Source: CAZHUN01 sp043801115 (GTDB lineage: Archaea > Iainarchaeota > Iainarchaeia > Iainarchaeales > UBA10191). From it: a stretch of DNA of 11,416 nt. A program made the translations under genes and the position numbers. This document shows positions 1 through 6,882 of the stretch, in pieces. Under the pieces are notes generated by a model, which saw nothing but the letters and a program-made list of their open reading frames with translations, did no database searches and was not told the origin of the DNA. Location of the stretch: contig JAZDMJ010000010.1 in the NCBI GenBank assembly GCA_043801115.1, positions 1-11,416 on the forward strand, written 5' to 3'. Positions within the stretch are counted from its first letter, which is position 1, and every line of letters starts with the position of its first letter.

Positions 1-2762
1 TTTTCGGTTCCCACGTTGTCGTTTTCCGCTACAAGAATGATGGAGTATGCGCCTTCTTTCACGTCTCCTGATTTCAACTCTCCTTTGAGCGTGGTCGAAT
101 AGCCGACTCCGAGCGAGGAAACGTACAAAGTTTTGAACGAAACGCCTTCGGGCAAATTGTTGAACGAAACGCGGATATTGGACAAGGTTTCGCCCGAATT
201 GTTGAAAATCGTCAAAGAAACCAATTGGTTTGAATCGGGAGTCAGGCGGATTGTAAGAGGATACGAGTCAATGCGAATCGCGTCTTCCGTAATCAAAGTT
301 CCGGAAGGAACGCGGACCATGATTCCCTGTTGCGAGGAAGCATTCGAACTCTGCGCCTGCACTACAATATTATAATCGCCCGCCGCGACTCCGCTCGCGG
401 AAAGGTTCAAATACGCAATTTGCGTCGAGCGCGGGGAAATGGAAAAATTGGAATCTTCAAAAGAAGCGCTCATTCCGCTTGGAAGGCCCGAAGCGGAAAG
501 CGAAACGTCTTCCGAATAATCCGCATTAATGATGTCGACGGGGATTTGGATTTCGCCGTTCGAAGAGAGCTGGACGTCGATTTGCTGGGGAGAAACGAGC
601 AGCATGTGGGCGGCCGTGAGTTCGACGCACGCGTCTTGCGACAATTCTTTTCCCGCATTGTACGCTTTGACGTGGATTTTGTACTCGCCCAGTTCGTCCA
701 ACAGCCACGGCTTGACTTTCAACTTCATTGTTTTCGAGCTTCCCGCATTCACGAGTGCGGAAGTCGAATAGTCAATGTGCAATTCGGAAGAAACGTCAAC
801 GGAAATGATCTGGTCTCCCGAAGTGGAATTGTGCAAAGTATAGGAAATTTCTTTCGTTTGATTTTTTGCCACTTTGGAGCACGAAGTGGGAACGCTCAAC
901 GAGAACAATTCATTGGAAGCAAGCTCGCAGCGCGCCACGTTGAACGAAATTTCATCTACTGCTTTTTCCGAACCGCTTTCAGCAAACACGGGAATGGAAT
1001 ACTTGTTTCCGCCGCTTGAAGTCGTGCTCGAACTTCCCGAACTTTCCACAACCGCTTGCACGTTGTACGAAGCGTCGATGTAATTGCACGAGACTCCGTC
1101 CGAAAAGTATCCGTCAATGGAAAGCCGTCCGTCACCATCGAGAGTGGAGTCCAAATTGTTGGTTTTGACTTCAATGTTGAATTCTCCCCTGTTCAAGGCG
1201 GAAACGGGAGAGTCGTGAGATTTTTCAGAGACTGTGAAAACGTCCGAGTCTCCCGTCAAATCGAAAGAAGAAATTGTAAAGCTCTTTTGCGAGCTGTTGG
1301 CAACGTGGAAGGTTACGTTTTCCGTCGAGTCCTCGTTCAAACTAATGTCGCGCGCGTAGATTTGCACGTCCGAGCACGAAGGCGTCTGGTCGACTGTTCC
1401 TACGAAAATCTTGAAAGTTTTGGTTCCAATGTCCTGCTCGGTGCAGTCTCTTCCAGAATCGAATTCTCCGGAAACTTTCACTTTCCCGTTCACTACTTTG
1501 TCGACGGCTCCCGAAGTGGCCGAGATTTTGACTTCGAAGGTTTCCGCGCCGTGCGCGGGAATGCTGGAGGGAACATTTTGTTCGGAAACGCTCAAATCGC
1601 TTTCCTCGTCGTACGCGTCAATCGAGGAAACGGAAAAGTCGTAGTCCGAATTGTTGGCGATTTCAAACTCGGATGTGTCCTCGCTTCCTTTGGAAATGGA
1701 AATTCCGAAAATTTCGGGAACAACGTCCCCGCACGAGGGAGAGCGCAAATTGCTGGAAGGAGTCGTGGTAGTTGTACTGGTTGTCGTGGTTCCGTAGTTT
1801 CCGTTCGGGTCGAAGTTGACTTTCAAATCGACAGTCTTGGTTTCGCCGGCGTTGAGGGAGAGAGAGGTTTTTTCCCAAGTGGGAGAGAATTGCGCCGAAG
1901 ACGTGCTGAGCGAGAAGGTTTTGGCGATGGAAGAAGTGTTTTTAATATCTACGGAGACGAGTCCGCTGTAGTTTTCCGCGCAAAACGAGGGCTCGGAAGA
2001 AGAGAATGCAATCAATTCGTTTGTTCCGCTTTTGACGTTCCACGAAAGCTGCGACTGTTGTCCGTTGTTGTAGTCGGCTGCCAGCGTTACAGTGTATGTT
2101 CCATCGCTCAAGTCGAGCGCGCGTATGTTCAAGTTGAGCGAAGTCTGTTCTCCTGCGTTGAGCCAAAACTCGCTCGTTCCGATTTCGGCTTCGAGTTCGT
2201 CGGAAGAGGTTTGAATGGAAAGTAGGACATTGGTTCCGTCTTCGGCCGTGTTTTCAATCGTGATTGGAACTGAAATTTCCTGGTTGGCGTGCACGTGCAC
2301 GATCGTGTAGGTGCTGGACAGCGTAATGTTTCCGCTTTCGGGTTGGGGGATTGAAAGAGTCGTGAAGGAGTTGACGTCGGTTGCGTATACTCCTTTGGCG
2401 TTGTTGAAATCGCCTGCCTGGATCAAGCTCGTGCACTCGCTCGAGGATGCGAGGTTGGCGTCGCATGCGATTGCGCGGTAATGGTAGGTCGTGTTGGCGT
2501 TCAATCCAGTCAAATTGTAGTCGGCCGAAAAACTGCCGCTGCCGGCATATTGCGTTATCAGCACATAATTGGAGTCCGAACTTTTCTTGTATTGCAGTGC
2601 ATGGTAGCCGGCAAACGTTGAATGCGCTTGAATGAAGGCGGAATTGGAGTCCAAACCCGAAACGTTTGCGGAAATGTTGGCATCGCTGGCGCTGACGGCC
2701 CAGGCCATCAAGAGCGTGGCGATGACGACTCCAAACACTTTCAAAACCGTTTTCAAGTTCAT
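1..2762 (-). CDS. Large secreted multidomain beta-sandwich surface protein (3' end outside window)
   Basis: The minus-strand frame stays open from the ATG at 2762 to the window edge (920 codons), so the C-terminus is missing. Residues 1-25 look like a signal peptide (basic start, hydrophobic core, AVSA before the mature part). Residues about 27-136 resemble a fibronectin type III domain (NLTGLNANTTYHYRAIA near 83-99). A Thr-rich stretch at 325-334 looks like an O-glycosylatable linker. Residues 341-573 hold two tandem repeats, and 720-818 reads like a NEW3/Ig-like module. More than a dozen N-x-S/T sequons (for example N29, N83, N482, N634, N855) suggest N-glycosylation outside the cell. The ATG overlaps the stop of the upstream membrane protein gene by four bases, so translation is probably coupled. 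No catalytic motif is visible. A role as envelope or adhesion glycoprotein is inference; secretion is well supported. Confidence 0.85.
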   Translation of the reverse strand, partial: MNLKTVLKVFGVVIATLLMAWAVSASDANISANVSGLDSNSAFIQAHSTFAGYHALQYKKSSDSNYVLITQYAGSGSFSADYNLTGLNANTTYHYRAIACDANLASSSECTSLIQAGDFNNAKGVYATDVNSFTTLSIPQPESGNITLSSTYTIVHVHANQEISVPITIENTAEDGTNVLLSIQTSSDELEAEIGTSEFWLNAGEQTSLNLNIRALDLSDGTYTVTLAADYNNGQQSQLSWNVKSGTNELIAFSSSEPSFCAENYSGLVSVDIKNTSSIAKTFSLSTSSAQFSPTWEKTSLSLNAGETKTVDLKVNFDPNGNYGTTTTSTTTTTPSSNLRSPSCGDVVPEIFGISISKGSEDTSEFEIANNSDYDFSVSSIDAYDEESDLSVSEQNVPSSIPAHGAETFEVKISATSGAVDKVVNGKVKVSGEFDSGRDCTEQDIGTKTFKIFVGTVDQTPSCSDVQIYARDISLNEDSTENVTFHVANSSQKSFTISSFDLTGDSDVFTVSEKSHDSPVSALNRGEFNIEVKTNNLDSTLDGDGRLSIDGYFSDGVSCNYIDASYNVQAVVESSGSSSTTSSGGNKYSIPVFAESGSEKAVDEISFNVARCELASNELFSLSVPTSCSKVAKNQTKEISYTLHNSTSGDQIISVDVSSELHIDYSTSALVNAGSSKTMKLKVKPWLLDELGEYKIHVKAYNAGKELSQDACVELTAAHMLLVSPQQIDVQLSSNGEIQIPVDIINADYSEDVSLSASGLPSGMSASFEDSNFSISPRSTQIAYLNLSASGVAAGDYNIVVQAQSSNASSQQGIMVRVPSGTLITEDAIRIDSYPLTIRLTPDSNQLVSLTIFNNSGETLSNIRVSFNNLPEGVSFKTLYVSSLGVGYSTTLKGELKSGDVKEGAYSIILVAENDNVGTE
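1044..1742 (-). repeat. Two tandem ~115-residue protein repeats inside the large surface protein
   Basis: Residues 341-455 and 460-573 of the large surface protein align by eye. Each starts with a Ser-Cys-x-Asp segment. Each then has an Ala-Asn-x-Ser stretch followed by a segment like FSVSSID or FTISSFD. Each ends with a GKVKVSGEF-like strand shortly before a second cysteine. The cysteines are C344/C440 and C463/C559, exactly 96 residues apart in both copies, so an intradomain disulfide is plausible. The DNA of the two copies has diverged, so this is an old domain duplication rather than a recent DNA repeat. Confidence 0.7.
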
Positions 2763-3355
2763 TGGAATGCCCCCGCTTTTTTCCTGTGCGCGACTCTTGC
2801 TACAAGGGCAACGGCCAGAATGGCGATGCACAGTACGAAAATCACGTCGACCAAAAATTCAATGGGGCCGATTTCGCTGTCCAAAGGATTCACTTGAACT
2901 TGTTCGAGAGAGGGAAGGGAGGGGGAAAACAGTTTGCCCCAGTTGACGTCGCCCAAAGCGGCAAATGCGTTGGGCTGGTTTTCTTCGCTCAATTGAACGG
3001 AAGAAATCTTGGCCACGTGGAATTCGATTTTTTTCTGGAAATAATCGTCTCCGATTTTTACTTTCAGGGTTCCCACATAGGTTTGCTGGGAGAGTTCGGG
3101 CTTGGGCGAAATTTCAATCGTGTAAATGGTAATGGATTCGGGGCGGATGTTGGGATTGGAGGGGGAAATCGTGTATTCGAAAGGGCCGAGAAAGGAAATG
3201 CGCACTTTTTGCGTTTCGGAAGAAGTGTTGATGACGCCGATTTTGAACGAGTGCTGCGAGTCCGAAATTTGAACGACGTTGGGCGCTTGGATTTCGGCGA
3301 ATGCGGTTCCGCACACCAGCGCCAGCGCGAGTACAATCCAAAAAGCCTTTCCCAT
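2759..3355 (-). CDS. Small surface protein with signal peptide and C-terminal membrane anchor
   Basis: This 198-residue protein begins with a clear signal peptide (hydrophobic run 5-18, likely cleavage after the AFA ending at residue 20). A beta-rich outer domain follows (about 21-160). A single membrane helix lies at about 167-188, then a short basic tail (RKK). One sequon, NTS, is at residue 43. I chose the ATG at 3355: an in-frame GTG exists at 3367, but the TATA-like box at 3381-3394 predicts transcription starting near 3362, downstream of that GTG. The stop codon overlaps the start of the large secreted protein by four bases (ATGA), so the two are very probably made together. The family is not recognised. 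The outer part resembles an Ig/NEW3-like or COG1470-style fold. It could anchor or assist the large partner, but that is inference. Confidence 0.85.
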   Translation of the reverse strand: MGKAFWIVLALALVCGTAFAEIQAPNVVQISDSQHSFKIGVINTSSETQKVRISFLGPFEYTISPSNPNIRPESITIYTIEISPKPELSQQTYVGTLKVKIGDDYFQKKIEFHVAKISSVQLSEENQPNAFAALGDVNWGKLFSPSLPSLEQVQVNPLDSEIGPIEFLVDVIFVLCIAILAVALVARVAHRKKAGAFQ

Positions 3356-3380
3356 CCTCAAGTTCACTTCTTTACGTTAA

Positions 3381-3394
3381 TAGATATATTATTC
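3381..3394. promoter_or_regulatory. AT-rich TATA-like box between divergent genes
   Basis: The tract tagatatattatt lies between the minus-strand membrane protein gene (ATG at 3355) and the plus-strand deacylase gene (ATG at 3450). On the minus strand, its centre about 33 bp from the ATG implies a very short leader. On the plus strand it would give a leader of roughly 35-40 bases. Because it reads as TATA-like in both directions, it may serve both genes or only one of them. Confidence 0.5.
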
Positions 3395-3449
3395 CTGGGT
3401 TTTGGCTTTTAAAGCTTTTGTTTTGAAAGGCATTTTGGAGCGCAAAAAC

Positions 3450-3905
3450 ATGCTGTATGATTTCCTGCAAGCCAATTCCATTCAAGCCGAAATCGTCGAA
3501 TGCGGGGCAGAAGTTCGAACCGCGGAAGCCGTCGCGCGCGCCCTCCAAATGCCTGTTTCTTTGATTGCCAAAACTTTGCTGTTTTTTGCGGACGAAAACC
3601 CCGTTCTCGTCATTGTTTCGGGCGCGTCGCGCGTTTCCACGTCCAAATTGTGCGCGCTGTTGAACGCCCGCGAATGCAGGCTCGCCACGCCTGAAGAAGT
3701 GGAAGAGGCGACAGGCTATGAGGTGGGCGCAGTTCCTCCCATTTCCGTGTACGGCGTTCCCGCAATTTTGGACTCCGCGCTCGCGCGAATGGAACAGATT
3801 GTGTGTGGCGGGGGAACGCTGAAAAAACTCTTGAAAATTTCCCCGAAAGCGGTTCAAGAATTCGGATTCGAAGTGAAGATTGCGGACGTCAGTGAAACGC
3901 GCTGA
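3450..3905 (+). CDS. YbaK/ProX-type aminoacyl-tRNA deacylase (editing domain)
   Basis: This 151-residue protein matches the YbaK / prolyl-tRNA-synthetase-associated editing fold. Proteins of this family hydrolyse mischarged aminoacyl-tRNAs in trans in the cytoplasm. The conserved lysine sits in IAKTLLF (K41). The strand PVLVIVSGASRV, the loop GYEVGAVPP (89-97) and the late VCGGGTLKKLLKI segment (118-130) follow in the family order. Length is normal for a stand-alone domain. The ATG at 3450 is preferred because a GGAG lies about ten bases upstream (3436-3439); an in-frame TTG at 3402 would add 16 residues that the family does not need. The gene ends 17 bp inside the 3' end of the convergent sufS gene. 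Which tRNA it edits (Pro, Ala, Cys or other) cannot be read from the sequence. Confidence 0.85.
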   Translation: MLYDFLQANSIQAEIVECGAEVRTAEAVARALQMPVSLIAKTLLFFADENPVLVIVSGASRVSTSKLCALLNARECRLATPEEVEEATGYEVGAVPPISVYGVPAILDSALARMEQIVCGGGTLKKLLKISPKAVQEFGFEVKIADVSETR

Positions 3906-5109
3906 CGATTTTTTGCAATGATTGCGCGAACACATCGATTTCCTGTTTTGAAGTGTACAAATAAAATGAAGCGCGCGCGAGTCCTTTCGCGTTGAGTTTG
4001 GAAACAATGGGCTCGGCGCAGTGCATGCCCGAGCGCACGCAAACATTCGCTTCTTCGTCCAGCGCGAGCGCCAATTCGTGCGCGCTGAGCTTTGGCGTTT
4101 CGAACAAAATCGTGGCTCCTCTCTCTCCATTCGGCCCAAACACTCTCACACTCCCAATTTCCACCAGTTTTTCCAGCGCGTATTTTGTGATTTCCTGGTC
4201 GTGCTTTTGCACTTCTTGCATTCCGATTTTTTGCAAATACTCGCACGCGGCCTTCCACCCGTACGCTTCGGCAATGGGCGGCGTTCCGGCTTCGAACTTT
4301 TCGGGAACCTTGTTCCACTTCGCTTCGCGGAGCGAGACGGAGTAAATCATGTCCCCACCGTACAGGAAAGGAGTCGCTTTTTCCAGCCATTCTTTTTTCG
4401 CCCACAATGCGCCGATTCCAGTCGGCCCGCACATTTTGTGCGCGCTAAAAGCAAGAAAATCGCAATTCAGTTTTCGCACGTTCACGGGCATGTGCGGAAC
4501 GCTTTGCGCGCCATCCACTAAAAACAGCGCTCCTTTTTCGTGCGCCATTTTTCCGATTTTTTCGACCGGGTTGATGGATGCAATCGTATTGTACACGTGC
4601 GCGAGCGCGACCAGTTTCGTTTTTTGGTCGATTTTCCGCTGCGCATCTTCCAAATCCAGTTCAAAGTCTTCGCCCACTTTGACAAATTCCAGCTGTGCGC
4701 CCGTTTTTTTCGCGACAAACTGCCAAGGGACCAAATTCGCGTGGTGCTCCGCTTCCGAAACGACGATTTTGTCCCCTGCTTTGAAATAACCGCTTTCGAG
4801 CAGGGAGTACGCGACGAGGTTGATGGATTCGGTGCAGTTTTTCGAAAACGCGGTTTCTTCCCCTTTTCCTCCGATGAATTTTCCCACACTCTCGTGCGCG
4901 TTCTCGTAGGTTTCGCTCGCCTCTTCGGACAGTTTGTGCAGTCCCCGGTTCACGTTCGCAGAAACGTTTTCATAATAATAGTCCATCGCGTCAATGACGG
5001 ATTGGGGTTTCAAGCTCGACGCTGTGCTGTCCAAGTAAACAATCAGCTTTCCGTTGATTGTGCGCTTGAGCAGGGGAAAATCCGCGCGAACTTTTTCCAC
5101 GTCGAACAT
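3889..5109 (-). CDS. sufS: Cysteine desulfurase, SufS type
   Basis: This 406-residue PLP enzyme takes sulfur from cysteine for Fe-S cluster and other sulfur transfer. It shows the class V aminotransferase layout. EAEHHAN carries the PLP-stacking histidine (H122/H123). LVDGAQS carries the PLP-contacting aspartate (D199). FSAHKMCGPTGIG carries the Schiff-base lysine (K225). VRSGMHCAEP carries the catalytic cysteine (C364) in the short-loop arrangement typical of SufS/CsdA rather than IscS. Length is normal for the family. The ATG at 5109 fits the family start (FDVEKVRADFPLL); a longer frame reaching 5307 would run antisense to hicA and is rejected. No sufB, sufC, sufD or scaffold gene lies beside it, so it stands alone here. 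Its 3' end overlaps the convergent deacylase gene by 17 bp. Confidence 0.95.
   Translation of the reverse strand: MFDVEKVRADFPLLKRTINGKLIVYLDSTASSLKPQSVIDAMDYYYENVSANVNRGLHKLSEEASETYENAHESVGKFIGGKGEETAFSKNCTESINLVAYSLLESGYFKAGDKIVVSEAEHHANLVPWQFVAKKTGAQLEFVKVGEDFELDLEDAQRKIDQKTKLVALAHVYNTIASINPVEKIGKMAHEKGALFLVDGAQSVPHMPVNVRKLNCDFLAFSAHKMCGPTGIGALWAKKEWLEKATPFLYGGDMIYSVSLREAKWNKVPEKFEAGTPPIAEAYGWKAACEYLQKIGMQEVQKHDQEITKYALEKLVEIGSVRVFGPNGERGATILFETPKLSAHELALALDEEANVCVRSGMHCAEPIVSKLNAKGLARASFYLYTSKQEIDVFAQSLQKIVSAFH
3909..3914 (+). terminator. Oligo-T tract after the YbaK-type gene
   Basis: Six T residues begin three bases after the stop codon of the deacylase gene, inside the 3' end of the convergent sufS. 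Archaeal RNA polymerase often terminates at such oligo-T runs without a hairpin. The tract is short, so this is a candidate only. Confidence 0.35.
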
Positions 5110-5138
5110 ATTCGTCGATTGCAGTAATGTGGCAAGGG

Positions 5139-5146
5139 TTTTTATG
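5139..5146. promoter_or_regulatory. T-rich TATA-like box between sufS and hicA
   Basis: The tract tttttatg centres about 28 bp before the hicA ATG at 5170, the spacing of a leaderless archaeal transcript. It also lies about 33 bp before the sufS ATG at 5109 on the other strand (read as cataaaaa). It is the only A/T-rich block in this short divergent gap. The match to a TATA consensus is modest. Confidence 0.4.
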
Positions 5147-5169
5147 GGCGTGGGGGTTCCAAGCCGTGC

Positions 5170-5397
5170 ATGGCGAGATTGCCGGCGCTTTCGTGGAGAA
5201 AAATTGTAAAGATTGTTGCAACGAGAGGTTTCGAATTCGACCATCAACGAGGCAGTCACATGGCGTTTCGGAGAAACGATGGTCGAATGGTTACAATTCC
5301 AAGGCACGACACGATTGACCGACGCACGCTGAAATCGATATTAAAACAGGCTGAAATTTCTCGACAAGAATTCGAACGATTGGTGGAAGGTGTTTAG
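5170..5397 (+). CDS. hicA: HicA-type mRNA interferase toxin
   Basis: This 75-residue basic protein has the HicA double-stranded-RNA-binding-like fold. There is an N-terminal helix with KIVKIVATRGFEF, then the hallmark QRGSH (27-30, catalytic H30 in GSH), a beta strand MVTIPRH, and the C-terminal TLKSILKQAEISRQEFERL helix pair. HicA toxins cleave mRNA and stop growth until neutralised by HicB. The ATG at 5170 gives the usual full length and leaves the TATA-like box at the leaderless spacing. The hicB gene starts three bases after the stop, so this is the standard toxin-first order. The histidine and fold residues are intact, so the toxin is probably active; activity is inferred. Confidence 0.9.
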   Translation: MARLPALSWRKIVKIVATRGFEFDHQRGSHMAFRRNDGRMVTIPRHDTIDRRTLKSILKQAEISRQEFERLVEGV

Positions 5398-5400
5398 CGA

Positions 5401-5673
5401 ATGCTTTTAAAGGACAAATTCGACAAAGATAGTGACATGCAAAAAAATATCAAAGTCAGAGAGTTCACGGTTTCCATTCGCCCTGGAGAGGATGGTTGGC
5501 TGGTGGTCGAGTGCCTTGAACTTCCCGGCTGCATTACCCAAGGAAAAACCTTGAAAGAGGCCAAGGCAAACGCGGAAGAAGCCATCCAATGCTATTTGGA
5601 ATCGCTCAAAAAACACAACGAACCCATTCCCTCTTCCAAAACCAAATTTTCTAAAATCAAAATCGAAGCGTGA
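5401..5673 (+). CDS. hicB: HicB-type antitoxin, first copy
   Basis: This 90-residue protein has the degenerate RNase-H-like HicB fold: FTVSIRPGEDGWLVVECLELPG, then CITQGKTLKEAKANAEEAI and a helix ending CYLESL. HicB binds and blocks HicA. The tail after residue 70 is basic and has no ribbon-helix-helix or helix-turn-helix domain, which many HicB proteins carry for operator binding, so autoregulation by this protein alone is doubtful. The start at 5401 has AAGGTG eight bases upstream. An ATG at 5437 would give a more family-typical N-terminus (78 residues) and remains possible. It follows hicA by three bases and overlaps the next gene by four (GTGA). Confidence 0.88.
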   Translation: MLLKDKFDKDSDMQKNIKVREFTVSIRPGEDGWLVVECLELPGCITQGKTLKEAKANAEEAIQCYLESLKKHNEPIPSSKTKFSKIKIEA

Positions 5674-5921
5674 ATGATTTGCGTATCAAAAAGCGCGTGT
5701 TGGGAAAATTGTATTCCGTTACCTTGACGTGCGGGAAGGACAAGTTTTGGCTGGCCGAGTGCACGGACTTGCAAGGGTGTGTTTCGGGCGGAAAAACCAA
5801 AGCCAAAGCCGTGTCCATGATTGTGGACGCCATCAAGTGCTATTTGGAAGCATTTCCCGACTCCAATCCCAAACAAAGCAAAACAGTTCCGCGCGTGCAA
5901 CTCGCCCGCGTCAAAGCATAA
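5670..5921 (+). CDS. Second HicB-like antitoxin domain protein
   Basis: This 83-residue protein is a second HicB fold directly behind the first. The strand YSVTLTCGKDKFWLAECTDL, the turn QGCVSGGKT, and the helix KAVSMIVDAIKCYLEAF line up with the first copy. Identity between the copies is limited by eye, so this is not a fresh duplication. It begins with GTG, and the GTGA shared with the preceding stop suggests translational coupling; the ATG at 5674 is in another frame. It too lacks a DNA-binding domain. It could be a second antitoxin for the same HicA, a partner forming a HicB heteromer, or an antitoxin kept for a toxin encoded elsewhere. The sequence alone does not decide among these. Confidence 0.82.
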   Translation: MNDLRIKKRVLGKLYSVTLTCGKDKFWLAECTDLQGCVSGGKTKAKAVSMIVDAIKCYLEAFPDSNPKQSKTVPRVQLARVKA

Positions 5922-5972
5922 TACACTCGCAGGCGGGAAAATTGTTTGGCCAAAATGAAGGAGGAATTTTCA

Positions 5973-6146
5973 ATGTCGAAACAGAACCGAAAGCGGGACA
6001 CTGAAAGGCATTTTTCTTGGTTGAAACGGCGCATTGCGCGGGACTTTGGAAGAAAATGTCCAGACTATGAGGAAACTTGCATTGTTTGCCGCGCGTGGGA
6101 AGTGTACGGACTTCTTCGCGAAGTGGAAAAAGACGAATCTGATTAG
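5973..6146 (+). CDS. 57-residue hypothetical protein with a CP-x5-C-x2-C motif
   Basis: The gene is supported by a strong Shine-Dalgarno sequence, AAGGAGGAA (5958-5966), placed seven bases before the ATG at 5973. Earlier in-frame starts (TTG 5946, ATG 5955) would put that site inside the gene, so they are less likely. The protein is very basic in its first half (KQNRKRDTERHFSWLKRR). It then has three cysteines C29, C36 and C39 in KCPDYEETCIVCRAWE, a possible partial metal or disulfide site, and ends in an acidic tail. It lies about 50 bp after the HicB pair on the same strand and may belong to that operon. I do not recognise the family and do not assign a function. Confidence 0.6.
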   Translation: MSKQNRKRDTERHFSWLKRRIARDFGRKCPDYEETCIVCRAWEVYGLLREVEKDESD

Positions 6147-6175
6147 CCTGATTTCTTTCACGCGAAAGCATTGAA

Positions 6176-6184
6176 CTTAATACC
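6176..6184 (+). promoter_or_regulatory. TATA-like box before the PHP gene
   Basis: The sequence cttaatacc centres 25 bp before the ATG at 6205. That spacing predicts a transcript starting at or next to the start codon, and no Shine-Dalgarno site is present there. Confidence 0.45.
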
Positions 6185-6204
6185 TTTTTCCACCCAGTTC
6201 CTGC

Positions 6205-6861
6205 ATGAAGCTCGATTTGCACTCGCACTCGCACTATTCGCGCGATTCGAACAATGTGCCCGAAAAGGTCGTCCAAAAATGCAAAGAGTTGGGAATGGGC
6301 CTTGCGATTACAGACCACAATTCGTGCGCGGCGTGGAAGGAATACAAACAATTGTGCAAACAGTCCGAAATTCCCCTCGTTTTGGGAGAAGAAATCCAAG
6401 TCTTCGAAGCGGGAAAGAGCGTGGGCGAGATTCTGGGACTGTTCATGCAGAAAGAGATTCCGCCCGGAGAATGGCGCGAAGTGTTGGACGAACTCAAACG
6501 GCAGGACGCGCTGATTGTCCTCCCGCACCCGTTCGACGTGGAGCGCAAGGCCTTCCGCTACAGGGAGCGCGTGGTTTGGGAGAAAAAAATTGATTGTATT
6601 GAAACTTTCAATTCTCGCGCGCACGCCGCTCTGTACAATGCGCAGGCGGAAGAGTACGCGTTCGAGCAGGGTTTGGGAATTTCGGCGGGAAGCGACGCGC
6701 ACTTTTTGGAAGAAGTCGGCCGCGCGTTCGTGCAGGCGCCTGTTGATTCGTTGGAAGAAGTGCGAAAGCGCTTGAAAAAGGGAGAAGTGGAAGTGTTCGG
6801 AGAGCGCTCTTCCCTGCTCCCGCACATCAAGACACAGTTTGCAAAAGCAGGAATTATATAA
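6205..6861 (+). CDS. PHP-domain metal-dependent phosphoesterase
   Basis: This 218-residue protein carries the full set of PHP metal-binding motifs in order: LHSHSHYS (H6, H8), AITDHN (D37, H38), LGEEI (E62), LPHPF (H108), IETFN (E133) and AGSDAH (D164, H166). PHP proteins hydrolyse phosphoester bonds with a two- or three-metal centre in the cytoplasm. Members of this stand-alone type include nucleotide and nucleoside-bisphosphate phosphatases, and the substrate here is unknown. All metal ligands are present, so it is expected to be active. The ATG at 6205 starts directly with the first metal strand and sits 25 bp from a TATA-like box with no leader. The last codons contain the promoter of tyrS. 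Confidence 0.88.
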   Translation: MKLDLHSHSHYSRDSNNVPEKVVQKCKELGMGLAITDHNSCAAWKEYKQLCKQSEIPLVLGEEIQVFEAGKSVGEILGLFMQKEIPPGEWREVLDELKRQDALIVLPHPFDVERKAFRYRERVVWEKKIDCIETFNSRAHAALYNAQAEEYAFEQGLGISAGSDAHFLEEVGRAFVQAPVDSLEEVRKRLKKGEVEVFGERSSLLPHIKTQFAKAGII

Positions 6862-6863
6862 TA
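6854..6863 (+). promoter_or_regulatory. TATA box of the tyrS operon
   Basis: The sequence ttatataata is a strong archaeal TATA-box match and centres 25 bp before the tyrS ATG at 6883. It overlaps the last codons and stop of the PHP gene. The spacing predicts a leaderless tyrS mRNA, and no Shine-Dalgarno site is visible before that ATG. Confidence 0.7.
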
Positions 6864-6882
6864 GAATAGAGTTGTAGTTTGC

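Noticed and set aside
1761..1790. Simple-sequence-like DNA that could be a microsatellite
   Set aside because: It encodes the Thr-rich linker of the surface protein with mixed Thr codons, so it is protein low complexity rather than a DNA repeat.
1056..2225. 389-codon open frame on the plus strand
   Set aside because: It lies antisense to the large secreted protein, whose signal peptide, sequons and repeats are convincing on the minus strand.
5098..5120. Weak inverted repeat (cgaa / ttcg) before hicA as a possible HicB operator
   Set aside because: The arms are only four bases long and overlap the sufS start, and neither HicB has a visible DNA-binding domain.
5110..5307. N-terminal extension of SufS by 66 residues
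   Set aside because: The extension lies antisense to hicA, has no family similarity, and the family start fits the ATG at 5109.
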